The notes: a model not told the origin generated them from the letters alone. Shown: positions 18,842-27,178, numbered from the stretch's first letter. The stretch: 64,000 nt of DNA from Carnobacterium pleistocenium FTR1 (GCF_000744285.1 NZ_JQLQ01000002.1:1302001-1366000), one strand, 5' to 3'. Translations and numbers: made by a program.

Positions 18842-19696
18842 TTACTCGCCTACGTTAAAAGCTGGCTCTAAGTGACCGGTTTCTGAGAGTTCATCCAAGT
18901 AATCATGCACTTCTGGAGAAGTAAAAGCTTTAAGTAAAGCTTGAATTTCAGCTGAATCTTGGTTATCTTCTCGTGTAATCAATTGTAAAGCAAAAGTAAG
19001 GTCTTCGTCATCTTCTAATATCAATGCATCTTCCGTTGTTAACCCAATACTGTCAATGTAGGTAGGATAATTAAAAACTAATTCTACTCCATCTTCATAA
19101 GCACCAGTTAAATTCAATAGGTCAATGTGTGTAAATGTAAAATTATGAGGGTTTTCTGTTACATCATCTGCAGTTACTTCATATTTATTTACTTCTGGAT
19201 CCAATGTTAGCAATTCATAATCTTCTAGTATCGCCAAAGCTCGTGCTTCATTAGAAGAGTCGCTAGGAAGAGCAACTTCTGCGCCATCTTCAATTTCCTC
19301 AACGGAATCATAAACAGGTGAATAAAAACCGACAATCGGATTATAAATAGTTTGAAGTGCCACTAAATCACCTTCACGCTCTTGATTGAATTTTTCCATA
19401 AATGGTTCATGTTGGGCAAAGTTGGCATCTACTTCATCATTCAAAAGGGCCTCATTGTATTGGATATTATCTGATACTTCCACTAACTCCACTTTATACG
19501 GTTCTTCAATAACATCTCCAGCAATCTCAACAATATCAGTCATCGGTGGCAAATGTGAAGCAACCTTGATCACAATCTCTTCTTGATCAGTTGATCCTTC
19601 ACTTGAAGCGACTTCAGTTGACTCATCTGAATCTCCTGTACCACACGCTGCTAATAATAATGCTAAACTGCTTAAAACTAATCCTTTTTTTATCAT
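18842..19696 (-). CDS. metQ: MetQ/NlpA-family substrate-binding lipoprotein
   Basis: A 284-aa lipoprotein. The signal peptide ends in the lipobox LLAAC with the lipidated cysteine at residue 18, followed by an acidic/serine-rich linker. The mature part has the NlpA fold signatures (VASHLPPMTDIVEIAGDVI, FAQHEPFMEKFN, LPSDSSNEARAL, LTLDPEVNKYEVT). It is probably the methionine or oligopeptide-methionine receptor of the MetNI transporter encoded just upstream on the same strand. No SAM riboswitch is visible upstream of the operon, so methionine specificity rests on family membership only. Confidence 0.88.
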   Translation of the reverse strand: MIKKGLVLSSLALLLAACGTGDSDESTEVASSEGSTDQEEIVIKVASHLPPMTDIVEIAGDVIEEPYKVELVEVSDNIQYNEALLNDEVDANFAQHEPFMEKFNQEREGDLVALQTIYNPIVGFYSPVYDSVEEIEDGAEVALPSDSSNEARALAILEDYELLTLDPEVNKYEVTADDVTENPHNFTFTHIDLLNLTGAYEDGVELVFNYPTYIDSIGLTTEDALILEDDEDLTFALQLITREDNQDSAEIQALLKAFTSPEVHDYLDELSETGHLEPAFNVGE

Positions 19697-19728
19697 AATA
19701 AACTCTCTCCTTTAAAATATGAATTTTA

Positions 19729-20415
19729 CTATCGTTTATCTATTTTTCGAGCGATTTGTAGTCCTAACCACTGTACAAAGACTACGAAAATAATAATAAT
19801 AACAATTGCCGTATACATAATATCTGTTTCATACCGTTGGTAACCATAGCGAATCGCAAAATCTCCAATTCCACCACCGCCAATTACTCCCATAATAGTA
19901 GAGTACGAAATGAAACTAACAAAAGCAGTCGTAAAGCCGATCAATAAAGAACTTCTTGCTTCCACATATAAAAATTTCCATACTAGTTGAGGAATAGTGG
20001 CTCCCATTGACTGAGCCGTTTCTATTACGCCCTTAGGTACGTCAATCAATGACTGCTCAACAAAACGCGCGTATAAAACAATGGCAATAAGCATCATTGG
20101 AAATGAAGCAGCAATTGGGTCACCTGTTGCACGTCCGTAAAGATACCGGATGGCGGGCTGCATAGCTATCACCAATAGTAAAAAAGGAAAAGAACGAATG
20201 ATATTGACAAAGACATTTGCTAAGCGATATAAGACCTTATTTTCCATTGGTTTACCTTTTGCGGTCAAAAAAAGTAAAGTTCCCAATGGCAGTCCTAAAA
20301 TAATAGCCGCAACCATTGCAAAGCCCATCATGATACCTGTTTCATAAAGACTTTCAATCAAATTTGGCGCATAATCAATGACACGCTCAGTATAAATTTC
20401 AAACGTATTAGACAT
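19729..20415 (-). CDS. metI: MetI-like ABC transporter permease
   Basis: A 228-aa inner-membrane permease with five to six hydrophobic helices. The EAA-type coupling loop is visible (ETAQSMGATIPQLVWKFLYVE region), as is the MGVIGGGGIGDFAIRYGYQRY stretch common in MetI proteins. Its start overlaps the end of the ATPase gene by 8 bp, and MetQ follows 32 bp later, giving an ATPase-permease-receptor operon. Confidence 0.92.
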   Translation of the reverse strand: MSNTFEIYTERVIDYAPNLIESLYETGIMMGFAMVAAIILGLPLGTLLFLTAKGKPMENKVLYRLANVFVNIIRSFPFLLLVIAMQPAIRYLYGRATGDPIAASFPMMLIAIVLYARFVEQSLIDVPKGVIETAQSMGATIPQLVWKFLYVEARSSLLIGFTTAFVSFISYSTIMGVIGGGGIGDFAIRYGYQRYETDIMYTAIVIIIIFVVFVQWLGLQIARKIDKR

Positions 20416-21145
20416 CTCCTAACACCTCCAATGCCCGTTGGTGATACGATTGGAATTCTTTTTGATTTATTTTTTGCTTCACTTGAATCGTATCGATTAG
20501 TTTTCCCTCTTCAATCACCGCAGCACGAGTACATAATTCTTTTATAACTTCTAGCTCATGTGTCACGATCACTACGGTCATCCCGAATTGTTGATGAGCT
20601 TTTTTCAAAACATCGACAATTTCTTTCGTTGTGCCTTGGTCTAATGCAGATGTTGGTTCATCACATAATAGAATGGTTGGACGGGTAATCAATGCACGAG
20701 CAATACCGACGCGCTGTTTTTGCCCACCAGACAGCTCAGCAGGATAACTGTGCCGCTTATCTTTCAAACCAACAAAATCCAAAACTTTTTCCATTGGTAA
20801 AGTATGCTCATACTCATACATTTCCAATGGCAAATGAATATTTTCTTCCACTGTTTTATTGCTAAGCAAATTAAATTGTTGGAAAATCATGCTGATTTTT
20901 TTTTGATGCAGTCGCAATTCTTTTTTTGTCAATTGTTGGACGTCCACACCATCAACGAGTACTTGCCCACCATCAGGTTTTTCTAAAGCATTAATAAAAC
21001 GTAGTAAAGTTGATTTTCCAGCCCCACTCTCCCCAATTATTCCAAATAATTCATTTTTTTCAATAGACAAACTAATATCATCCACCGCTTTGAATTGGCC
21101 ATTTTGCCCATTAAATTTTTTTGAAATACCTTTTAGCTCAATCAA
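20408..21145 (-). CDS. metN: MetN-like ABC transporter ATPase lacking the regulatory C-domain
   Basis: A 245-aa ATPase starting at a TTG codon with AGGTGG upstream. It has Walker A GESGAGKST, signature LSGGQKQRVGIARAL, Walker B ILLCDEPTSALD and switch His VTHE. Typical MetN proteins have about 340 residues, the extra 100 forming a NIL/ACT-like domain that binds methionine and shuts the transporter. Here the chain ends soon after the ABC domain, so that feedback domain is absent. Confidence 0.88.
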   Translation of the reverse strand: MIELKGISKKFNGQNGQFKAVDDISLSIEKNELFGIIGESGAGKSTLLRFINALEKPDGGQVLVDGVDVQQLTKKELRLHQKKISMIFQQFNLLSNKTVEENIHLPLEMYEYEHTLPMEKVLDFVGLKDKRHSYPAELSGGQKQRVGIARALITRPTILLCDEPTSALDQGTTKEIVDVLKKAHQQFGMTVVIVTHELEVIKELCTRAAVIEEGKLIDTIQVKQKINQKEFQSYHQRALEVLGDV

Positions 21146-21461
21146 ATAAGGACACCACCTCTTGTTTTTAACCTAGTTACATTTACTAAAATAAAACGCT
21201 TAAAAACATTTCTTTCCTAAACATAGAACTTAACAGAAACGTGTACTTTCTTTCACACAAATCATAGTATAGATATTTTCAAAAATAGAAGCAATGAAAC
21301 GTTGAATTCTACAGCGAATTTTAAAAAATCTATTAATTAAAAGTATGAGTAAAACGTTGGCTTAATAAGGTTTTTTTTTTTTTAACCCATTTTTTAAAAG
21401 ACAATATTGTTTTTATTGGTTCGCTTTATTCATTTTATCCATTTGTTTTCTAAAATTCCCG
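21146..21461. other. Upstream region of metNIQ
   Basis: About 315 bp, AT-rich. I looked for an S-box (SAM-I) or T-box leader on the minus strand and see neither. No clear -35/-10 pair stands out. No gene is supported here. Confidence 0.5.
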
Positions 21462-21495
21462 AAAAAAAAAGACCAGAAACGATTCCTAGTCTTTT
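21462..21495 (-). terminator. Terminator of the PfpI-family gene
   Basis: On the minus strand AAAGACTAGGA pairs with TTCTGGTCTTT and is followed by a run of Ts. It lies about 20 bp after the stop codon at 21517. Confidence 0.8.
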
Positions 21496-21516
21496 GCACT
21501 CAATACGAGAACTCAT

Positions 21517-22035
21517 TTATTCAAATGAAGCGATGTATTGTTTCATGTATTCTGGAAGGTCAGGAGGTCTGCGACTTGAAATGATGTGACCATCTGTAAT
21601 AGCAGGAACGTCATGCCAAATTGCACCTGCATTCGTCATGTCATCTTTTATTCCTGGAGTACTCGTAACATTTATTCCCTTAAGGATCCCTGCTGAGATC
21701 AATACCCAACCAGCATGACAGATTTGTCCGATAGGTTTCTTTTGTTGGTCAAAATATTGGACAAATTCAATAACTTTAGGAAAGCGTCTTAATTTATCAG
21801 GAGACCAACCTCCAGGAACTAAAATACCATCGTAATCTTCTTTAGTGATTTCTTCAAAACTATAGTCAGACGTTACTGGTACACCGTACTTCCCATGATA
21901 AACAGTATCTTTCTTTTCGGCTACTAGATGTACCGTCGCTCCAGCTTCTCTTAAGCGCAAAACAGGGTACCATAGTTCTAAATCTTCAAAGTCATCACTG
22001 ACTAAAGCAATCAGTTTCTTGTTTTCTACAGACAC
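21517..22035 (-). CDS. DJ-1/PfpI family protein (type 1 glutamine amidotransferase-like)
   Basis: A 172-aa single-domain protein. The nucleophile elbow GQICHAGW places Cys106 followed by His107, and Glu17 (DDFEDLEL) is the usual acidic partner. The SRRPPDLPEYM tail is typical of the PfpI/YraA subgroup. Members act as protein deglycases, chaperones or peptidases in stress responses; which activity applies here cannot be told. GGAGGAA precedes the ATG. It is the last gene of a possible three-gene set with the small acidic protein and the MarR regulator upstream. Confidence 0.9.
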   Translation of the reverse strand: MSVENKKLIALVSDDFEDLELWYPVLRLREAGATVHLVAEKKDTVYHGKYGVPVTSDYSFEEITKEDYDGILVPGGWSPDKLRRFPKVIEFVQYFDQQKKPIGQICHAGWVLISAGILKGINVTSTPGIKDDMTNAGAIWHDVPAITDGHIISSRRPPDLPEYMKQYIASFE

Positions 22036-22117
22036 AATCTATTCCTCCTTTAAATTTTCACGTTAAACATAAGTGTAGTCTATCAATTCTGCCTATGAAG
22101 CGCAACTAATGAGCACC

Positions 22118-22432
22118 TTAAATATGTTCTTCGATAAACTCTTCCGTCAACTCACGAACCGGTTCGCTACCATAATCATTGATGAAATCTTCTAGAATCC
22201 CTAAAAAAACGCTCCCTTTTTTAGCTGTTCCATCACTCTCATCTTCAAAAAAACGAATAAAGTAATTTTGATAGTTTTTGTAACCATCTACAAAACCGAG
22301 ACTTTTTATAAATCGATTTTCTTCTACTTCAGCTTCTAATTGGATATCTTGCTCTTTTAATTCTTCACTCTGATTAATGACAAGCTCTATTAAATCTTCC
22401 TTTGATAAAGCATTAAGTGTTTTTGGATCCAT
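22118..22432 (-). CDS. Small acidic protein of unknown function
   Basis: A 104-aa acidic protein with a predicted helical N-terminal half (SKEDLIELVINQSEEL, then EQDIQLEAEVEENRF), possibly coiled-coil, and a C-terminal half containing YFIRFFEDESD and FLGILEDFINDYG. No signal peptide or membrane segment. AAGGGG lies before the ATG. I do not recognise a family. It sits between the MarR regulator and the PfpI gene on the same strand. Confidence 0.7.
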   Translation of the reverse strand: MDPKTLNALSKEDLIELVINQSEELKEQDIQLEAEVEENRFIKSLGFVDGYKNYQNYFIRFFEDESDGTAKKGSVFLGILEDFINDYGSEPVRELTEEFIEEHI

Positions 22433-22500
22433 TTATTCGTCCCCTTTCTTATTCATTCTTTTGTAATTGTAAGTGCTTTTTAAGTAATTGTAAACTTCTG

Positions 22501-22947
22501 CTACTCTACTACTTGAAAAGACTGGATACTTCTATTCACTCTCCCCATTAGTACAAGTAAAAGTTGTTTTTCATCAGCTGGCCAACTTTTCAAAATTAGA
22601 CTATAGGATTTTTCAAACTCAAATGAATATGCAAGAATAAGTTTTCGTGATTCAGTAGTTAGAGAAAGATACATATATCGTTTGTCAGTTCCAGGTTCTT
22701 TCGTTATAAAACCCTTTTTTTCTAAATTTTTAACTTGTCTACTTAGAGTAGATTTATCTAAATCGGATTGATCCGACAATTCATTTAGAGATATTTTTTC
22801 ATCATTAATAACCGACATAATTGAAAAACCTGATTTAGTAATCTTATATTTGGCGAGCAATTGTTTTTCTAACCTCAGATAATTTTGATTAAATTCGATA
22901 AACCGTTCGATCAACGAGTGTATGGGTATTTCTGGCTGGTTTTCCAT
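22501..22947 (-). CDS. MarR-family transcriptional regulator
   Basis: A 148-aa winged-helix protein. The DNA-binding part reads KISLNELSDQSDLDKSTLSRQVKNLEKKGFI, followed by the wing TKEPGTDKRYMYLSLT, which fits MarR. A perfect 15-bp dyad lies 22 bp upstream of the start, the expected place for an autoregulatory operator. The co-oriented downstream genes (small acidic protein, PfpI protein) are candidate targets. The ligand is unknown. Confidence 0.92.
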   Translation of the reverse strand: MENQPEIPIHSLIERFIEFNQNYLRLEKQLLAKYKITKSGFSIMSVINDEKISLNELSDQSDLDKSTLSRQVKNLEKKGFITKEPGTDKRYMYLSLTTESRKLILAYSFEFEKSYSLILKSWPADEKQLLLVLMGRVNRSIQSFQVVE

Positions 22948-22968
22948 CAGAATCCTCCTATATCAGTG

Positions 22969-23009
22969 TAGTTGTATAATACAATTGATTTATATGTATT
23001 ATACAACTA
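22969..23009 (-). promoter_or_regulatory. Probable MarR operator and promoter
   Basis: Perfect 15-bp arms, TAGTTGTATAATACA (22969-22983) and TGTATTATACAACTA (22995-23009), are separated by 11 nt. The dyad contains -10-like TATTAT/TATAAT elements and lies directly upstream of the MarR gene. This is the architecture of an autorepressed MarR promoter. Confidence 0.75.
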
Positions 23010-23033
23010 TAGCCTTTAAATGTCGATTGAAAA

Positions 23034-23068
23034 TAAAAAACCCAAGAATATATCTCGGGTTTTTTTTG
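23034..23068. terminator. Bidirectional terminator beyond the Trp-type ABC operon
   Basis: AAAAAACCCAAGA pairs with TCTCGGGTTTTTT around a 5-nt loop, with A/T tracts on both sides. On the minus strand it lies after repeat copy C and so would terminate the ABC operon transcript beyond the repeat. Confidence 0.82.
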
Positions 23069-23108
23069 GAAAGATAAAAACGGATTTATACTTTCAGTGT
23101 AACTGATT

Positions 23109-23300
23109 AAATCACTCACTAAAAATTTCTAGCAGAATAGAGTTGCTTGTAACCATGTAGAGGATTCAATGAGAATTACAAAACGATAGCTTTTAAACGA
23201 TTACGCTGTGTTTGGAGCTTGAAAGACTTTCTCTTTTAAGGCCTAAGGTGTTCCCATGGCTCACTACAAGCAAATCCACTCATTCCAAAAGAATTTTTTA
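23109..23300 (+). repeat. Dispersed long-inverted-repeat element, copy C
   Basis: A 192-bp, more diverged member. Left end: AAATCACTCACTAAAAATTT, CTAGCAGAATAGAGTTGCTT, GTAACCATG. Right end: CCCATGGCTCACTACAAGC, AAATCCACTCATTCC, AAAAGAATTTTTT. Interior stems differ from copies A and D, but the terminal inverted-repeat plan is kept. It lies between the stop of the ABC ATPase gene (23318) and its terminator (23034-23068). Confidence 0.78.
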
Positions 23301-23317
23301 AAAAGATAAACACTAAT

Positions 23318-24142
23318 TTAGCGGCTTAATAAAAGTTCATCTGGCAATTGGCCAGACCCATCTTTTTTGTCTGTTGCCGTTTGAAAAAGAACCAACACAT
23401 CCGAAACAGTTAAGTTTGCTTTTTCCTCACCAGATAAATCTACAATGACTTGACCGCCATCTAACATGATCAATCGATTGCCATAATTTAAAGCATCATT
23501 CATATTGTGAGTGATCATTAAAACGGTTAATTCTTCTTGCTCGATTCGCTTTTGAGTGAGCTGTAAAACAATTTTAGCTGTTTTAGGATCCAATGCTGCC
23601 GTGTGTTCATCTAATAATAAAAGTTCCGGTTTGTTCATAGTAGCCATCAAAAGAGCAATAGCTTGTCGTTGTCCACCCGATAATAATCCCATTTCACTAT
23701 CTAACCTGTTTTCTAGACCTAAACCTAATTCAAACAAACTACTTTTAAAGAATTCGCGTTCTTTATCGGTTGTACCTTTTCGTAAAGACCGCTTCTTGCC
23801 TCTGCGATAAGCAATAGCTAAGTTTTCGCCTACAGTCATTCGAGGTGCAGTTCCCATTACGGGATCTTGGAAGACACGTCCAATAAATCCGGCCCGTTTT
23901 TCTTCTTTCAAAGTGGTCAAGTCTCTTTCCCCAAGCATGATCGTTCCTTGATCAATCATGAAATTCCCTGCTATACTATTCAACAAAGTCGATTTACCAG
24001 CTCCATTGCCTCCAATAATAGTAATAAAGTCCCCTTTTTTTACTTCTAAGTCTAGTTGGTTTAATACCGTATTCTGGTTGGCTGTCCCTTTATTAAACTG
24101 TTTAACGATTCCTTTTAAAGTTAAGACGGGTGCAATACTCAT
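23318..24142 (-). CDS. ABC transporter ATPase, TrpXYZ-like
   Basis: A 274-aa ATPase with Walker A GGNGAGKST, signature LLSGGQRQAIALLMA, Walker B LLLLDEHTAALD (His in place of the usual Pro) and MITHNM switch. The DEHTAALD variant and the neighbouring permease and receptor identify the ABC family often annotated as tryptophan/tyrosine transport (TrpZ). The gene starts 1 bp after the permease stop. Repeat copy C follows its stop codon. Confidence 0.88.
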   Translation of the reverse strand: MSIAPVLTLKGIVKQFNKGTANQNTVLNQLDLEVKKGDFITIIGGNGAGKSTLLNSIAGNFMIDQGTIMLGERDLTTLKEEKRAGFIGRVFQDPVMGTAPRMTVGENLAIAYRRGKKRSLRKGTTDKEREFFKSSLFELGLGLENRLDSEMGLLSGGQRQAIALLMATMNKPELLLLDEHTAALDPKTAKIVLQLTQKRIEQEELTVLMITHNMNDALNYGNRLIMLDGGQVIVDLSGEEKANLTVSDVLVLFQTATDKKDGSGQLPDELLLSR

Positions 24143-24143
24143 G

Positions 24144-25034
24144 TTACAACAACTCCTTTTTTTGGAAGAAATTTAGATTAAACCGATTACGTATGCTTGG
24201 CAATGCAAGACATAAAGCTAATATAACGGCTGAAATGATTTTCAGGTCATTTGGTTGTAGGCCGATCAATAACACAAACATGATAATGAAGCGATAAATA
24301 ATGGCTCCTAAGATAACACATATGAGGCGATTAACAAAAGATAAGTTGCCAAAAATAACTTCTCCGATGATTACTGATGCTAAACCGATAACGATCGTAC
24401 CTATTCCCATACTGATATCAGCATAACCATTATCTTGTGCGATCAACGCACCAGCAGCGGAAATAAGTCCATTTGAAAGCATAAGACCTAGCATTTTTGT
24501 TTGATTTGTTGATATTCCTAACGAGCGTGCCATTTTTTCGTTATCTCCAGTAGCAATAACGGCTTGACCAAGTTCTGTTTTAAAGAATAAGACAAGTAAA
24601 GTAATCATAATAACTACCAGAATAATTCCCATAAAGATCGTATCAAATTGGCCTGGTAAGTTAAATCGAGTGAAAAAATCTGTTAACTTTTCTGTTCCAA
24701 GTAAACTTAAATTTGCACGACCCATTATCCGTAAATTAATTGAATACAATCCAGTCATAGTCAAAATTCCAGCTAGTAAGCCAGGAATATGGGCTTTCGT
24801 AATTAAAAATCCAGTAACCGCCCCAGCCAAAGTTCCTGTTAAAAATGCAATGGCCGTCGCCGCTAAAGGATGAACACCTGAAATGATAAGTTGAGCACAT
24901 ACAGCGGCTCCTAAAGGAAAAGAACCTTCTGCGGTCATGTCTGGTAGATCTAAAATACGATAGGTAATAAAAATACCTAAAGCCATCATTCCCCATAATA
25001 ACCCTTGTGCTGTTGCAGTAACAATTAAATCCAT
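24144..25034 (-). CDS. ABC transporter permease, TrpXYZ-like
   Basis: A 296-aa membrane protein with eight or more hydrophobic helices, of the branched-chain-amino-acid permease type (LPDMTAEGSFPLGAAV near the N terminus; TGDNEKMARSLGIS as coupling loop). In streptococci and related genera this family (TrpY) forms a tryptophan importer with an ABC receptor and ATPase. GGAGGAAG precedes the ATG. It is the middle gene of a three-gene operon. Confidence 0.88.
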   Translation of the reverse strand: MDLIVTATAQGLLWGMMALGIFITYRILDLPDMTAEGSFPLGAAVCAQLIISGVHPLAATAIAFLTGTLAGAVTGFLITKAHIPGLLAGILTMTGLYSINLRIMGRANLSLLGTEKLTDFFTRFNLPGQFDTIFMGIILVVIMITLLVLFFKTELGQAVIATGDNEKMARSLGISTNQTKMLGLMLSNGLISAAGALIAQDNGYADISMGIGTIVIGLASVIIGEVIFGNLSFVNRLICVILGAIIYRFIIMFVLLIGLQPNDLKIISAVILALCLALPSIRNRFNLNFFQKKELL

Positions 25035-25066
25035 TTGACTTCCTCCACCCTCGCTAATTAATCTGT

Positions 25067-26044
25067 CTATTTTGCTTGTTCTAGTAATTGAGTTGGAATA
25101 GTAATACCAAGCTCGCTGGCTTTCTCCTCGTTTATAATAATCTCACCTTGATCAAGGTAACGAATAGGTGTCGTTGCCGGATCTGAGTCGCCATCTAAGA
25201 TTGCCGCAACCATTTCCCCAGTCAAACGTCCTAATGCATATTGATCTAATCCCACAGTAGCTAATCCGCCTTCTTCAACCATCGTATCTACAGCTGGAAA
25301 AATAGGGATACCATTTTGATCAGAAGCTGAAACGAGTGTGTTCATTGCACTGGCTATCGTATTATCTGTCGGTACCCAAATGGCATCTACTTGCGAAGCC
25401 AATGTAGCTCCAACTTGTGAGACATCATTTGTTGATGAAACAGTCATTACTTCGGTTTTGAGTCCCATTTCTTTCGCAATCTCAATCGCTTGATCTGCTT
25501 GAACGATTGAATTATCTTCGCTAGAAGAATATAAGATACCGATTGTTTGAGCTTCGGGAAGAATTTCTGTAATCAATGAAAATTGTTCTTCGATTGGTGT
25601 CAAGTCACTCACACCCGTTATATTCCCTCCAGGGGCATCATTATTAGCAACTAATCCTGAACCTTCAGGGTCAGTGACCGCTCCTAATACAATCGGTATC
25701 TCTTGTGAGCTGTTCGCTAATGCTTGTGCAGAAGGAGTTGCAATACCGACCATAACAGCTGCCCCTCTGCTGACGAAACGAGTACTCATTGAATTCAAAT
25801 TACTTTGATCTCCTTGAGCATTTTGAAAATCTAATGTCATTGTTTCTCCGTCAATATATCCGGCATCATTTAGTGCATCTACCGTTCCTTGATAGATCAG
25901 ATCTAATGCTGGGTGACTAGTGAGTTGTAAAATACCAACTATTGGTTTATCCATTTCCGTCGTTTCTAGTTCATTTGAAGAAGTAAAGAAGGCAATCGTT
26001 AAAAGTGCTGTCAAGCCAATAATGAACCCAATCATTTTTTTCAT
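25067..26044 (-). CDS. ABC transporter substrate-binding protein, TrpX-like
   Basis: A 325-aa periplasmic-binding-type protein (PF04392-like) with VGILQLTSHPALDLIYQGT, FVSRGAAVMVGIATPSAQAL and TDPEGSGLVANN segments. The N-terminal hydrophobic segment ends FFTSSNEL without a lipobox cysteine, so unlike most Firmicute receptors it seems to be anchored by an uncleaved helix or released, not lipidated. It is the first structural gene of the operon, preceded by a 400-nt structured leader with Trp-containing mini-ORFs, which supports tryptophan as the substrate. Confidence 0.86.
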   Translation of the reverse strand: MKKMIGFIIGLTALLTIAFFTSSNELETTEMDKPIVGILQLTSHPALDLIYQGTVDALNDAGYIDGETMTLDFQNAQGDQSNLNSMSTRFVSRGAAVMVGIATPSAQALANSSQEIPIVLGAVTDPEGSGLVANNDAPGGNITGVSDLTPIEEQFSLITEILPEAQTIGILYSSSEDNSIVQADQAIEIAKEMGLKTEVMTVSSTNDVSQVGATLASQVDAIWVPTDNTIASAMNTLVSASDQNGIPIFPAVDTMVEEGGLATVGLDQYALGRLTGEMVAAILDGDSDPATTPIRYLDQGEIIINEEKASELGITIPTQLLEQAK

Positions 26045-26087
26045 TTCTTTTTATCCCCCAGTAATTATTGATTTCCGTTTGTTTTTT

Positions 26088-26117
26088 TCAATACAATCGC
26101 CATCGCTTCTTTTCCAT
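26088..26117 (-). CDS. Nine-residue mini-ORF with one Trp, before the receptor gene
   Basis: ATG to TGA encodes MEKKRWRLY, preceded by AGAGGTG at proper distance, and lies after the last leader hairpin, 44 bp before the receptor start. It could be a second sensing peptide or a chance frame. Confidence 0.3.
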   Translation of the reverse strand: MEKKRWRLY

Positions 26118-26327
26118 TTTCTACACCTCTTAAATTAGATTAATAAAAAACAACTGCCACAAAAGATACGTGGAAGTTGTTTTTTGCAAAACAAAATCCA
26201 CATAGAAATAGAATGAACTATTCTCTCTATGTGGATCAGAAGTCTAATTTATCTTCAAATAAACCAACATAGATACATACATTCAGTATACTGAAGGTTG
26301 CATCTATGAGCGTTCTCATGGATCAAC

Positions 26328-26393
26328 CTATCTATCTTGGCTTTGCCAACTGCTATTCAATTGTGCATCATAAGAAAAGTTGATCATCATCAT
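26328..26393 (-). CDS. Putative leader peptide with a single Trp codon
   Basis: AAAGGAG at 26399-26405 is followed by ATGATGATG and a 21-codon frame (MMMINFSYDAQL then NSSWQSQDR). Its only tryptophan is codon 16, six codons before the stop, embedded in a TTGGC-GCCAA stem. Position right after the promoter, a strong ribosome-binding site and following terminator-like stems suggest that translation of this peptide controls the tryptophan-type ABC operon, comparable in logic to TnaC-type or classical trp leader peptides. Confidence 0.55.
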   Translation of the reverse strand: MMMINFSYDAQLNSSWQSQDR

Positions 26394-26479
26394 AAGAACT
26401 CCTTTGTTATTTTTCTATTAAAGTTATCTTACTAAATGTTCGTATATGTGTCAAGCTTTAAATGAGAATTTAATTACAA

Positions 26480-27178
26480 TTAGTGATTTGATAAGTAAAT
26501 TGGTCTATCCATTATAGGCTGCAATGGTCTATTTGTTTTTCCGATAGTCCTTTTAAAAGCTTGAAGCAAGCCTTGACGCATAAATGTTTGATGACGAAAT
26601 ACGATCCAATCTACTGGTCCAGAAGTTGGAGGTGTGGTCAATGATCCTGCATAATGAAAAAATTGTTTGTTTTCAGGCAACAACCGTGTCAATTCAATTG
26701 GAACTGTTAGTCCTCTGCCAGCTACGCGTGGTTGTAATGCTCTTTCATCCACTGCGGCAAATAGTGTATTCATTGGACGTTCAGATGGCAATACTGTCAC
26801 ACCAACCACAAGAAGCTCATTCTTCGCAGAGCGATGAACTAGATGAAGTTCTAATGGGAAGGATTCCTGATTGATTTCATGCTCGCTTGGCAAATGAAAA
26901 TGCAGATCTTCTAAAAAATATCTTTTGTGATTAAATATAACGGTGTTCAGCTTTTCATTTGTTTTTGGTGATAAATGAACTGTATGGGTAAAAAAAGATG
27001 ATTCAAATAACGTTTTATTATAGTTAAATATCAGCGACTGCTGCGAAATCGTTGAGGTTATCTGATCCTCATCCAACGCTATGGGCGATTGCAAACTTTC
27101 TGTTTCTGCTTGATAAAAAGCGGAACAAATCGTTTTCCAATTGTCTGGTCCTCTATCTCCTTGGTAATTCCATTCCAT
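26480..27178 (-). CDS. Alpha-class carbonic anhydrase, apparently cytoplasmic
   Basis: A 232-aa alpha-carbonic anhydrase: start MEWNYQGDRGPDNW, QSPIAL, the zinc-binding LHFHLPSEHEI and LELHLVH stretches supplying three histidines, and YAGSLTTPPTSGPVDWIVF near the end. Bacterial alpha enzymes usually carry a signal peptide; here the catalytic domain begins at residue 1, so the enzyme should stay in the cytosol. It interconverts CO2 and bicarbonate, which the carbamoyl-phosphate synthase encoded nearby consumes. That link is only suggestive. Confidence 0.92.
   Translation of the reverse strand: MEWNYQGDRGPDNWKTICSAFYQAETESLQSPIALDEDQITSTISQQSLIFNYNKTLFESSFFTHTVHLSPKTNEKLNTVIFNHKRYFLEDLHFHLPSEHEINQESFPLELHLVHRSAKNELLVVGVTVLPSERPMNTLFAAVDERALQPRVAGRGLTVPIELTRLLPENKQFFHYAGSLTTPPTSGPVDWIVFRHQTFMRQGLLQAFKRTIGKTNRPLQPIMDRPIYLSNH

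Larger units (their letters stand above)
26045..26454 (-). promoter_or_regulatory. Structured leader of the TrpXYZ-like operon (putative attenuator)
   Basis: A promoter TTGACA (26449-26454) and TAAGAT (26426-26431) with 17-nt spacing starts a transcript about 370 nt upstream of the receptor gene. The leader holds a 21-codon ORF and several stems: TTGGC-AAA-GCCAA over the Trp codon of that ORF; GGTTG...CAACC with inner ATGAG-AACG-CTCAT; TTCAGTATACTGAA; GATCCACATAGA...TCTATGTGGATTTTG (about 26193-26241); and the terminator-like AACAACT(T/G)CCAC...GTGG...AGTTGTTTTTT (about 26148-26190). There is no T-box core (GGGTGG). It reads as a leader-peptide attenuation region, which is inference. Confidence 0.6.

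Noticed and set aside
21146-21461. SAM (S-box) riboswitch upstream of metNIQ
   Set aside because: No S-box conserved segments or terminator are visible in the 300 bp before the TTG start.
21526-21552. Additional array site in the PfpI gene (TTTCATGTAT at 21541)
   Set aside because: Only ten bases match, the left half is absent, and it codes for conserved residues of the protein.
26045-26454. T-box riboswitch upstream of the TrpXYZ-like operon
   Set aside because: The leader has the right length, but the conserved GGGTGG-type core and a recognisable specifier loop are absent; a translated leader ORF fits better.
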